NCBI GenBank assembly: GCA_004282745.1
Contig: SHMT01000002.1
Span: forward strand, 62,001-126,000
DNA: 64,000 bases
Source: Candidatus Scalindua sp. SCAELEC01
Lineage (GTDB): Bacteria; Planctomycetota; Brocadiia; Brocadiales; Scalinduaceae
Reading direction: 5' to 3'
In this document: piece by piece, positions 27,790-35,373 of the stretch
How the letters are laid out: each line of letters opens with the position of its first letter
Numbering within the stretch: the first letter of the stretch is position 1
Made by a program: the position numbers and the translations under genes
The notes under the pieces: model-generated
The model's database searches: none
Seen by the model: the letters and a program-made list of their open reading frames with translations, nothing else
What the model was told of the DNA's origin: nothing

Positions 27790-28632
27790 ATGAGTGGACA
27801 GGAAAAACCAAGTAAGGAACCAACAGCTGCAACCGTTCGAAAATTCCAAAAGGAGATATACTCTCACTATCGGGAACATGGCCGTATTCTTCCCTGGAGG
27901 AGGACATATGATCCGTATTGCGTCCTCGTTTCGGAAATTATGCTCCAGCAGACCCAGGTCAAGAGGGTTCTGGAAAAGTATGGGAATTTTATTACGCAGT
28001 TCCCGGATTTTGCCTCACTCGCCAAGGCTCCATTACAAATAATCCTCAGCAAATGGCAGGGATTAGGTTATAATCGACGGGCAATAGCCTTGAAAAATAT
28101 TGCCCAAAAAGTGGTGAATGAATTTAACGGCACTCTTCCCACATCCGTCGAAACCCTGATGACATTTCCAGGAATAGGAAAGGCGACTGCCGGTGCCGTT
28201 GCCGCCTTTGCCTACCACCAACCTACCGTTTTTATTGAGACAAATATCCGGAGGGTATACATTCACCAATTTTTTCAGGACAAGGAGAATATTACAGATT
28301 CAGCAATTCTCCCGCTCGTAGAAAAAACTCTTGATATTTCAAATCCACGGGAGTGGTATTATGCACTGATGGATTACGGAGTCATGATAAAGGAAAAGTA
28401 TGAAAACCCGAATAAGAGAAGCGCTCACTATAGCAAACAATCTCCTTTTGAAGGCTCTAACCGACAGATTCGTGGAATGATACTCAGATTACTCATCCAT
28501 GAATCAGGACTTTCGAAAAGTAAAATTATACAAAAAACCCATAAAGATGAGAAGAAAATTGAAACCATACTTGTGCAACTTATCAATGAAGGTTTTATCA
28601 AAAAGAGAAGAGGTACGTTTTCCTTAACGTAG
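27790..28632 (+). CDS. MutY-like HhH-GPD adenine glycosylase lacking the Fe-S cluster
   Basis: A 280-residue base-excision-repair glycosylase. The catalytic-domain motif SEIMLQQTQV includes the MutY Glu, and the helix-hairpin-helix is FPGIGKATAGAV. The usual catalytic Asp motif (DGNVKRV type) is ETNIRRVY here, with Glu in place of Asp. The four cysteines of the Fe-S loop are absent (NPNKRSAHYSKQ occupies that place), and the C-terminal MutT-like domain is replaced by a winged-helix tail (about 215-280). It belongs to an Fe-S-free MutY subfamily, presumably removing A opposite 8-oxoG. The start may be ATG 27790 or TTG 27781; the latter sits about 10 bases after GAGGAT. The stop codon overlaps the first bases of a family B repeat. 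Confidence 0.82.
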   Translation: MSGQEKPSKEPTAATVRKFQKEIYSHYREHGRILPWRRTYDPYCVLVSEIMLQQTQVKRVLEKYGNFITQFPDFASLAKAPLQIILSKWQGLGYNRRAIALKNIAQKVVNEFNGTLPTSVETLMTFPGIGKATAGAVAAFAYHQPTVFIETNIRRVYIHQFFQDKENITDSAILPLVEKTLDISNPREWYYALMDYGVMIKEKYENPNKRSAHYSKQSPFEGSNRQIRGMILRLLIHESGLSKSKIIQKTHKDEKKIETILVQLINEGFIKKRRGTFSLT

Positions 28633-28650
28633 GGCCCAGGAAAGAATAAA
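28631..28650 (+). repeat. Repeat family B fragment at stop codon (copy 4)
   Basis: AGGGCCCAGGAAAGAATAAA, the left terminus only. Its first two bases are the last two of the TAG stop of the MutY-like gene. The following 240 bp contain no recognisable feature. Confidence 0.65.
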
Positions 28651-28898
28651 GGAAGTACTCGTTTTTACTTCGTTAGTATCTGTAGTGGTAAATTTGTGGA
28701 CAGTGATTACAGAATTCGGTATATCATACTTTTTTGTGGCAATAAGCACAGTTTAATGATAATGTTGGATAATCATTAATAGCTGTAGATCATGAGAAGT
28801 TTTTTTAATGTATCTACCACGTTAAACCAAATGCAAGTAATTCCATAATTCAGCAATTTTTTAAGGGAAAGTTTGAAAACCGCAGGTTTTCATTTTAC

Positions 28899-28960
28899 AA
28901 CCTTTTCGAACCTGAACACGTAAGGAAGTTATTCCTTTTTGGTTCTGACTCGGCAAGGTT
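28899..28960 (+). promoter_or_regulatory. Long imperfect hairpin in the etfBA leader
   Basis: Two 29-nt arms, AACCTT...GAAC...AAGGAA and TTCCTT...GTTC...AAGGTT, around a short GTTA loop, ending 10 bases before ATG 28971. The right arm contains the only AAGG that could serve as ribosome site, so the fold could mask translation start. No match to a known riboswitch was recognised. Confidence 0.45.
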
Positions 28961-28970
28961 GGGATACAAA

Positions 28971-31058
28971 ATGACCAATTATATTGTTACCGTTAAACAG
29001 GTCCCTGACGTAACGCAAATAACGGGTAACGCTTTCAATCCTGAAACCGGTACCTTGAAACGGGGCGTGCTGCCCAGCGTTATAAACAAACTCGATGCAG
29101 ATGCACTTGCATTTGCTAACAAAATGAGGGGATTATCTCCCGGTAAGATCGTTTGTCTAACAATGGGACCTCCCATGTCCAGAGAAGTTTTGGTCTATTC
29201 GTTGAGCCGGTGTGCTGACTCTGCCGTGCTCCTTACAGATAGAGCATTAGGGGGTGCGGATACCCCTGCAACAGCCAACCCTTTAGCATATGCTATAGAG
29301 AAGATAGCGAAAAATATGTTCAATGGAAGCGATGATTATATTGTGATATCTGGTATGCAATCGGTTGATGGAGATACCGCTCAGGTACCCGCACAAATAG
29401 CTGAAGAGTTGCAAATACCTTGTATAGCGTATGCAACAGAGGTTGAGTTTGTTAATGGTAAGTTCAAAATTGAGAAAATCGTTGCTGGTGGCAACCAGTG
29501 GGTAAGTCCTAAACGCCTACCCTTTGTAGTAACCGTTGCTAATTACGATTACCCGTTATTTGCATCATTGCAGCTCTCACGATGGGCTAATAAATTTGCC
29601 ATTACCAACTGGTCTATTGAGGATATCAAGCCTACGTTATTCGGATACGATGGCTCCAAAACGCGGGTTACGAGAGTTTTTCCACCGCCTAAGAGTTCAA
29701 GAAAAAACAGAGAGGTTCATACTATCGATGGGTTTATTACAGAATTATTGGCTGATTATAAAAAAGGAAGCGCTGGTAGTGCTTTTCAAACTGAAGATGA
29801 AGATTACGTAGTTCCTTCAAAAAGAGAAGGAGGAACCTTTCAACGCACTTATGAAGGCACTGATAAGGAGTGTAAGGTGTTTGAACAAGTTGCACAAGCC
29901 CTCTCTAAACTAAAAATCACTCAGGTAGAACAACTTGATGAATCTCTTGCTGACAGGGTTCATGAACATCTCCAAAAGAAAATAACAAAAAAGTCGATAC
30001 GGGAAATGTTCGAAGGATATAAGGTTACCGAGCCCAGTTATACTGGCGATGTCTGGGTCGTTGCAGAACATGATGGTGAAAAGACGAATGATGTTACTTT
30101 TGAACTCCTTGGGAAAGCTTCTCATTTAGCAAAATCTTTGGGACTAAGGGTTGGTGCGGTGCTTGTTGGTTATCAATGCAGACAGATGACGGACGAACTT
30201 ATTGCTGCAGGTGCAGACGATATTTACCTCATTGAAGATGCATTACTGGAAGATTTCAGGCCCGTGTCCTATCGAAAAGCTGTCGCTGATGTGATAAAAA
30301 GATACGACCCTCAAATTGTGCTGTTTGGCGCTACACCTCAGGGAAGAGTCTTGGCACCCATGGTTGCTTATCGCCTCGGTTGCGGACTTACGGCTGACTG
30401 TACCGGATTGGATATTCGGGACAATACAAAACGGGGAGCCGTGGGAATATTGATGCAGACTCGCCCGGCGCTCGGTGGTAATATCATGGCTACCATTATC
30501 ACAAAGGATTCAAGAACACAAATGGCTACAGCCAGGTCTGGAGTAATGAAGCGAATCCAACCTGACTATTCCAGAAAAGGGAATATCATTGAGCACAGTA
30601 TACATGTAGATGCCTCTGACATTGAGTATGACATTATGAGTACCGAATTGGGTGGTGAAAGCACAACTCTTACTACCGCAGATGTCATTGTATCAGGGGG
30701 TAAGGGGCTCAGGAACAGAGACACTTTTGATAAGCTTGTGAGTGATTTAGCCTCAGTGATGAGAAAAAAACTTAACTGTCAGGTTGAACATGGGGCATCA
30801 AGAGCCGCAGTGGAACAGGGCTTTGTTGGCCGCACCCATCAGGTTGGACAAACAGGGACTTCTGTCAGTCCGAAACTCTATATTGCCCTTGGGATTTCAG
30901 GTGCTATCCAACACTTAATCGGTATTGAAAACGCGGGAATAATTGTAGCCGTTAATTCTGATCCACAGGCACCAATATTTAAGCATTCAGACTACTACAT
31001 TGTTGGAAATGCAGAAGAGATTGTACCACAAATCACTAAAGCGTTAAGAGATTCATAA
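28971..31058 (+). CDS. etfBA: Fused electron-transfer flavoprotein, EtfB-EtfA
   Basis: A 695-residue fusion of both ETF subunits in the order beta-alpha. Residues 1-255 are EtfB: VKQVPDV at the start, and VSGMQSVDGDTAQVPAQIAE near 125-145, the DGDTAQV form found in EtfB proteins that bind a second FAD. Residues about 255-355 are a charged linker. Residues about 355-695 are EtfA, with GRVLAPMVAYRLGCGLTADC, GASRAAVEQGF and the FAD-binding signature ISGAIQHLIGIENAGIIVAV...SDPQAPIF. It carries electrons to the ETF:quinone oxidoreductase gene that begins 46 bp downstream. ATG 28971 follows the repeat-like hairpin; a TTG at 28959 is in frame. No acyl-CoA dehydrogenase is nearby. Confidence 0.93.
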   Translation: MTNYIVTVKQVPDVTQITGNAFNPETGTLKRGVLPSVINKLDADALAFANKMRGLSPGKIVCLTMGPPMSREVLVYSLSRCADSAVLLTDRALGGADTPATANPLAYAIEKIAKNMFNGSDDYIVISGMQSVDGDTAQVPAQIAEELQIPCIAYATEVEFVNGKFKIEKIVAGGNQWVSPKRLPFVVTVANYDYPLFASLQLSRWANKFAITNWSIEDIKPTLFGYDGSKTRVTRVFPPPKSSRKNREVHTIDGFITELLADYKKGSAGSAFQTEDEDYVVPSKREGGTFQRTYEGTDKECKVFEQVAQALSKLKITQVEQLDESLADRVHEHLQKKITKKSIREMFEGYKVTEPSYTGDVWVVAEHDGEKTNDVTFELLGKASHLAKSLGLRVGAVLVGYQCRQMTDELIAAGADDIYLIEDALLEDFRPVSYRKAVADVIKRYDPQIVLFGATPQGRVLAPMVAYRLGCGLTADCTGLDIRDNTKRGAVGILMQTRPALGGNIMATIITKDSRTQMATARSGVMKRIQPDYSRKGNIIEHSIHVDASDIEYDIMSTELGGESTTLTTADVIVSGGKGLRNRDTFDKLVSDLASVMRKKLNCQVEHGASRAAVEQGFVGRTHQVGQTGTSVSPKLYIALGISGAIQHLIGIENAGIIVAVNSDPQAPIFKHSDYYIVGNAEEIVPQITKALRDS

Positions 31059-31104
31059 ACAGAAGATTGGAAAATTTCACCTTTAAAGGTAATCTTTAAT
31101 AGCT

Positions 31105-32799
31105 ATGGCGAAAAAAGAAAAAGAGTATACACATGTTTCTCTCTTAGTGGTTGGCTCCGGGCCCGCTGGCCTGGCTGCTGCTATTGCCGCAAAAAACGCA
31201 AACAGAGATATCGACATAGTGGTTCTTGAGAAGGGTGAGGCAGTAGGAAATCACAACCTGTCGGGAGCTGTTTTGGAAACTGCGTCCTTAAAGCGTTTGC
31301 TTGATGAGGCCAGGCCGGATTGGCTGACTATAAAAGGTGCGGATACTATTCTGGAAAGGGTTGTCAAAGACGACGATGTACTCGTTCTTTTGGGGAAACA
31401 ACTTGCAGCTAACATATCTCCGTTCATTACGCTTGGCAAGAAATTAAGGCTCTCTTTTGGTCAGATGAGTAACGAAGGAAATGTCATAGTCTCAATAAGC
31501 AAGCTTACAAGGCTCCTTGCTGAAATTGCCGTGTCATTGGGTATAGAGATTTATACCGGCTTTGGTGTGAAGGAGATCCTCTATGATCGGGACAGGAAAA
31601 AAATTAATGGTATTAAACTGGTTGATCAGGGGCTCGACAAAGAGGGCCATCCACAACCAAACTACATTAAGGGTGAAACGATTACCGCAGACGTTCTAAT
31701 CCTTGCTGAAGGAACGGATGGACTTGTCACTGAAGATCTTGTTGCAAAGGCTGGTCTTAAACGGCAGAACAATCAAGTATTTTCGGTTAGTGTTAAAGAG
31801 ATCATGAGAGTAAGTAAAAAGCAGTATGAATTGTTTGGTGATAACCGAGCAGTTCATACGATGGGGTACCCGTTGTGGTCGCCAATATTTGGACCTGCGA
31901 TCTTTGGCGGTGGATTCGCGTACAGCTATGGTAATAATGAAATCGCTATTGGTATAATTGCCGGGGCTGACTGGAAGTATTATAACTTTAATCCGCAAAA
32001 GGCCCTCGATGATTTTAAACAGCACACTTTTATCCGGCAGTTCATCGATGGGGGAGAAGTAATTGAAGCGGGTGTAAAGATGATCCCCGAAGGTGGATAC
32101 TATGCTGTACCCCGTTGCTTGCAGCCAGGTACCAATGGAAGAAGTCTTAACACTGTCGGTTACAAAAATGCATTGATAACTGGTGACAGTGCCGGTTTTG
32201 TAAACATGCAAAAGATAAAGGGACTCCACAATGCTATAGAGTCCGGGTCGCTCGCAGGCAAAGCCGCAATTCAGTGTATGCAAAATCCAGAAATGGCTGC
32301 TCAAGTCTATACTGACATGTTAGAGAATAATTCAGTAATGGATGAGATGAAATCTGCGAAAAATCTCCGTGCATTGATCGCAAGATTTGGCCAGACAATC
32401 GGTTTACCATTATCGATCGTGGGCAACTATCTTCCCAGGTTCTCCATGGGAGAAGACTATAAAGATATGACCTCCGATGAATTTACATTTGATGTTCCTG
32501 GAGAATACGACAAGTCGACCTTTGTCTCATTAGCAGGTACCGAGCACAGAGAAGAGCAACCTTCTCATCTAAGCATCTTAGATCCCCTCCTTTGTATCAA
32601 TAAATGCGATTCTGCTTTTCAACGGCCCTGCATAACGTTTTGCCCTGCCGGTGTATATGAGAAGATTGGTATTGATACCCAACCGGCTAACCCCTCGAAT
32701 TGTGTTCACTGCAAGACATGTCAGAGAAAGTGTCCATTTGACAATATCAGATGGACAGTACCTGAAGGTAACGGTGGCCCCAAATATAAACAAATGTAA
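31105..32799 (+). CDS. ETF:quinone oxidoreductase (FixC/ETF-QO family)
   Basis: A 564-residue flavo-iron-sulfur protein. The FAD-binding GxGxxG motif is VVGSGPAGLAAAIAA (about 16-30), followed by NHNLSGAVLE. GDSAGFVNMQKIKGLHNAIE (about 360) is the second FAD and membrane-contact block. The C-terminal ferredoxin-like domain (about 490-564) contains CITFCP and NCVHCKTCQRKCP, giving Cys for one 4Fe-4S cluster. The enzyme passes ETF electrons to the quinone pool at the cytoplasmic face of a membrane. The partner EtfBA is directly upstream, so this is a complete ETF-to-quinone module. The protein is slightly shorter than mitochondrial ETF-QO but has all cofactor blocks. Confidence 0.93.
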   Translation: MAKKEKEYTHVSLLVVGSGPAGLAAAIAAKNANRDIDIVVLEKGEAVGNHNLSGAVLETASLKRLLDEARPDWLTIKGADTILERVVKDDDVLVLLGKQLAANISPFITLGKKLRLSFGQMSNEGNVIVSISKLTRLLAEIAVSLGIEIYTGFGVKEILYDRDRKKINGIKLVDQGLDKEGHPQPNYIKGETITADVLILAEGTDGLVTEDLVAKAGLKRQNNQVFSVSVKEIMRVSKKQYELFGDNRAVHTMGYPLWSPIFGPAIFGGGFAYSYGNNEIAIGIIAGADWKYYNFNPQKALDDFKQHTFIRQFIDGGEVIEAGVKMIPEGGYYAVPRCLQPGTNGRSLNTVGYKNALITGDSAGFVNMQKIKGLHNAIESGSLAGKAAIQCMQNPEMAAQVYTDMLENNSVMDEMKSAKNLRALIARFGQTIGLPLSIVGNYLPRFSMGEDYKDMTSDEFTFDVPGEYDKSTFVSLAGTEHREEQPSHLSILDPLLCINKCDSAFQRPCITFCPAGVYEKIGIDTQPANPSNCVHCKTCQRKCPFDNIRWTVPEGNGGPKYKQM

Positions 32800-32900
32800 C
32801 GCAGGAAAAGTAATTTTCTAGAACACTCCTTAAAGCGATCTCTATTACCTTTTTTAATATGTTGTTTAGAGACCCACAAATGGACAACATATCTCCAGAA

Positions 32901-32929
32901 TATACTAAAACCAATTTGTGATGGGTATA
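32901..32929. repeat. Short chimeric A/D repeat remnant
   Basis: TATACTAAAACCAATTTGTG followed by ATGGGTATA joins a family A left end to a family D right end. It is the only structure seen in the 355-bp gap 32800-33154. Confidence 0.45.
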
Positions 32930-33154
32930 TATCAATCCTCAATAGAGAGGAAATCTATAAAAAATAGAGATTAGTAATGATAATCAAAGATCACCTTGAC
33001 ATTAGATTGGTTTTATGATAGCGTTCCTATATGTTGCCTCCATTGGTATTTAAGGAAGCTTTATCCGTTGATTTGTAGAATAAATGAGTGTTGTCAACAG
33101 TACATTTTACCGTAATCTTAGTCTTGATTTTTAACTTGGGAAAAAGGAGAAAAA

Positions 33155-33646
33155 ATGGCCGTAAAGACCAAAAAAAACAGTGATAAAAAAGTATATACCT
33201 GTAAAACATGTGGAAAGGTTGCAATACAAAAAGGTCATCTCTGTACCCCTGTTACCCAAGAGAAGGCTGTTGTCTGTGAATTTTGTGGAGCAAAAGAGAC
33301 AGGAGAACGGCATGTCTGTGCTCCGATGACGCTTAATTTCAAATACTTTTGCGGGACATGTGGCAGACCTGCAGTAAGTAAGAGTAATGTATGTGCTCCA
33401 AGGGTAATACCACAAGGCAAAGCAAAAACAACCGGCAAAAAGGCTACAACAAAGAAAACTACCGCAAAGAAAACCACTACCAATAAAGTTACTACCAAAA
33501 AGGCTGCTCCGAAAGCGACTACAAAGAAAGTAGCTACGAAGAAAGCGGTTACTAAGAAACCTGCGAGCAGGAAGTGTGCTACAAAAAAAACAGCCATAAA
33601 AAAGGGCGTAAGCAAGAAGACGACAAGCGCAAAAAAAAAGAGATAG
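33155..33646 (+). CDS. Zinc-ribbon protein with lysine-rich histone H1-like tail
   Basis: A 163-residue two-part protein. Residues 12-88 hold three repeated cysteine units, CKTCGK...HLC, CEFCGA...HVC and CGTCGR...NVC, each CxxCG followed about 10 residues later by a third Cys, likely zinc-binding. Residues about 90-163 are low-complexity Lys/Thr/Ala of the type ATTKKVATKKAVTKK, like histone H1 tails and bacterial H1-like nucleoid proteins. AAAAGGAGA lies 6-8 bases before ATG 33155. The combination suggests a DNA- or RNA-binding architectural protein. It stands alone, after the ETF operon. The family name is not known to me. Confidence 0.75.
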   Translation: MAVKTKKNSDKKVYTCKTCGKVAIQKGHLCTPVTQEKAVVCEFCGAKETGERHVCAPMTLNFKYFCGTCGRPAVSKSNVCAPRVIPQGKAKTTGKKATTKKTTAKKTTTNKVTTKKAAPKATTKKVATKKAVTKKPASRKCATKKTAIKKGVSKKTTSAKKKR

Positions 33647-33760
33647 ACATACGTGTGAAAGATTATTGGTAAACCCTACTCTATTCAGGAACGGTACCTC
33701 TTTTTCTCAGAACTCTTACAAAAAATATCAACTATTATTACAATAGTTATTTGGCATTTC

Positions 33761-34000
33761 ATGACAGTTGAGATAACACGGTTAGCACCAAAAGAGAAGA
33801 GAGGCCTTATCGTCGTAATCACCGGTAATGGGAAAGGAAAAACCACAGCGGCACTTGGCATTGCCGTTAGAGCATGCGGACATAATATGAGGGTATGTAT
33901 CATCCAATTCATGAAAGGCGATCTCTATGCCGGAGAGTGGGATGGAGTAAAAACATCTCCCTCACATTCACTGAGAGATTTCTTAACACTGGCACAGTAG
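33761..34000 (+). pseudogene. cobO: Truncated cob(I)alamin adenosyltransferase (CobO/BtuR type)
   Basis: A 79-codon fragment whose first 65 residues match the CobO/BtuR N-terminus: P-loop VITGNGKGKTTAALGIAVRA followed by VCIIQFMKGDLYAGEWDG. Full-length enzymes have about 170-200 residues; here similarity ends abruptly at VKTSPSHS near 33960, and the rest of the enzyme is not found on either strand nearby. It therefore lacks most of the nucleotide and corrinoid site and is almost certainly inactive. It abuts other gene remnants (34193-34345) and repeats. Confidence 0.75.
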
Positions 34001-34192
34001 ATAAAATTTGTACATTTCCGACAAAACATCCGTAACATATAAACCTCTCTGTCATCAGCCTCCATACAATAATTAAACTCGGTAAAGGGAATCTTATTGG
34101 AGAATGCTTGCCCCCTAATCTCACATACTACTATCACGTTTGCATTGTCTAATGTTATAAAGACATTAGGTGGCTCTTTAAGGGCAAGTATC

Positions 34193-34345
34193 TCAAGTCT
34201 GTCTTGATAAGCTTTCACTCTCAATAGGGATAGAGACAACAAGCGACCGTTTAGGATTTCGTAGTCTCTCTCGAATCCCATCATCTAGCTTAAGCTTTTC
34301 AGTAACAAGATCGTACTGTTTTAAAACTGACCGTAAAAAAGACAT
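34193..34345 (-). pseudogene. N-terminal remnant of a Glu/Leu/Phe/Val dehydrogenase
   Basis: A 50-codon frame starting ATG 34345. Residues 6-40, including LKQYDLVTEKLKLDDGIRER followed by LRNPKRSLVVSIPI, match the opening of glutamate-dehydrogenase-type enzymes (about 400 residues when complete). A stop follows, and no dehydrogenase core is found downstream. An overlapping minus frame (33925-34284) encodes a segment of unknown origin (ILALKEPPNVFITLDNANVI) and then the complement of the cobO fragment; I do not consider it one natural gene. The stretch 34000-34345 looks like debris joined by deletions. Confidence 0.55.
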
Positions 34346-34356
34346 GTTTGACAATA

Positions 34357-34469
34357 TATACTAAAACCGATTTAGTTTTTGGCTTTTTAAAAAAACTAAA
34401 TCTTGGTTGCTGTTATACTCGCTCAATTGATCTCGGATTTTATCCGAGAACCATTATAAGATGAGTATA
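34357..34469 (-). repeat. Repeat family A (copy 2)
   Basis: 113 bp bounded by TATACTAAAACCGATTTAG and ATAAGATGAGTATA, with the internal hairpin CTCGGATTTTATCCGAG. It is inverted relative to the copies at 45429 and 63917 and ends 10 bp before a family C element. Confidence 0.85.
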
Positions 34470-34479
34470 CCTCATTAAA

Positions 34480-34628
34480 TAGTGTTTGAACGAAAACTAC
34501 CCCTCTACTGCGTTGCTGCAATAATTTCGCAATCCTCAAGTACAATTGTACGTTCCGGCTACGAAATTATTACGCGCCTTGTACCTAGACACTTTTCATT
34601 CAAACACAGGGTTTTCGTTCAGACACTA
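34480..34628 (+). repeat. MITE-like repeat family C (copy 3)
   Basis: 149 bp, same length and orientation as the copy at 26407 and differing at only a few positions. Termini TAGTGTTTGAACGAAAAC and GTTTTCGTTCAGACACTA. It ends 5 bp from the stop codon of the MarR gene. Confidence 0.92.
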
Positions 34629-34633
34629 AATAC

Positions 34634-35083
34634 TCATGATAATTTTGATTTAAAGCTATCAAAAGCTCCTATCAGAACCTTTAAAGACATAAACATCTCA
34701 TCTGTTCCATTCCCCTCAATCTTCTCCTTAACGGCATCAAAATATTTATCTCTAAACTCCTCAATATCTTTTGTTAACCTTTTCCCCTTATTTGTTAATT
34801 TTACCACTACCACGCGTCTATCGCAGGGGTCGCCTCCCCTTTCCACGAGTTTATCTTTAATGAGATTATCAACGATACGAGTCATCGTGCTTGAGGTTAA
34901 AACCATTGCCTCGCTCAACTCACTCATCTTCACTCTCTTTTTGTCTGTTAGCACAGAGAGTGTTAGCGCTCTTGTGGAAGATATGCCAAAATTTAATTCC
35001 ATCTCTTTATCAAGCAAGCTTATGCTTCTCAATAACCTTTTCATCAGGTCTCTAAATTCTTCATTATTGAAATCGCGCTTCAT
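34634..35083 (-). CDS. MarR-family transcriptional regulator
   Basis: A 149-residue winged-helix regulator. The DNA-binding region is VKMSELSEAMVLTSSTMTRI followed by VDNLIKDKLVERGGDPCDRR, ending in the wing VVVVKLTNKGKRL; flanking helices give the MarR dimer interface. The start was set at ATG 35083, with AAAGG about 8 bases upstream, rather than ATG 35098, which has none. MarR proteins usually repress their own and adjacent genes in response to aromatic compounds or oxidants. The nearest candidate target is the divergent carboxypeptidase gene, 290 bp away; an inverted repeat at 35105-35141 may be its operator. Confidence 0.9.
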   Translation of the reverse strand: MKRDFNNEEFRDLMKRLLRSISLLDKEMELNFGISSTRALTLSVLTDKKRVKMSELSEAMVLTSSTMTRIVDNLIKDKLVERGGDPCDRRVVVVKLTNKGKRLTKDIEEFRDKYFDAVKEKIEGNGTDEMFMSLKVLIGAFDSFKSKLS

Positions 35084-35104
35084 CGCTAGACCTTTCATAA
35101 CACA

Positions 35105-35141
35105 AAATTTGTACTGTTCCTATTTTGTATATAACAAATTT
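35105..35141. promoter_or_regulatory. Possible MarR operator
   Basis: Perfect inverted repeat AAATTTGT (35105-35112) / ACAAATTT (35134-35141), with a second smaller palindrome TTGTATATAACAA nested in the right half. It lies immediately upstream of the marR start on the minus strand, as expected for self-repression. No experimental or consensus match beyond symmetry. Confidence 0.4.
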
Positions 35142-35283
35142 ACACGAACTTTTGTTCCCCTGAAGTCCCCTTTGACTATGGCAATAGAGAGAAAAAGTGT
35201 TACCCTAATCAACCTGTATCAGTCTGAAAAATTAAGTCTTGAAAAAAAGAGAGCAAGGAAATAAAATGAAATGCCATAAAAGA

Positions 35284-35350
35284 TATACTCATCTTATAAT
35301 GGTTCTCGGATAAAATCCGAGAAAAGAGAATAATTAACCTCGACCTTCAT
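35284..35350 (+). repeat. Repeat family A, left half (copy 3)
   Basis: TATACTCATCTTATAATGG and the hairpin CTCGGATAAAATCCGAG are present; the right half is replaced by CCTCGACCTTCATGG. It lies just upstream of the carboxypeptidase gene. Confidence 0.75.
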
Positions 35351-35373
35351 GGTAATTCAGCGGCGTAACGATT

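Noticed and set aside
31696-32304. 202-codon minus-strand ORF
   Set aside because: It is antisense to the ETF-QO gene, whose FAD motifs are unmistakable.
33235-33615. 126-codon hydrophobic minus-strand ORF
   Set aside because: It is the antisense of the Lys-rich tail; AAG/AAA codons read backwards give Phe/Leu and mimic a membrane protein.
33925-34284. 119-codon minus-strand ORF
   Set aside because: Its end is the complement of the cobO fragment and its start overlaps the dehydrogenase remnant in another frame; it is likely a chance frame across debris.
34482-35264. 260-codon plus-strand ORF
   Set aside because: It translates a family C repeat and then the antisense of the MarR gene, and has no ribosome site or family resemblance.
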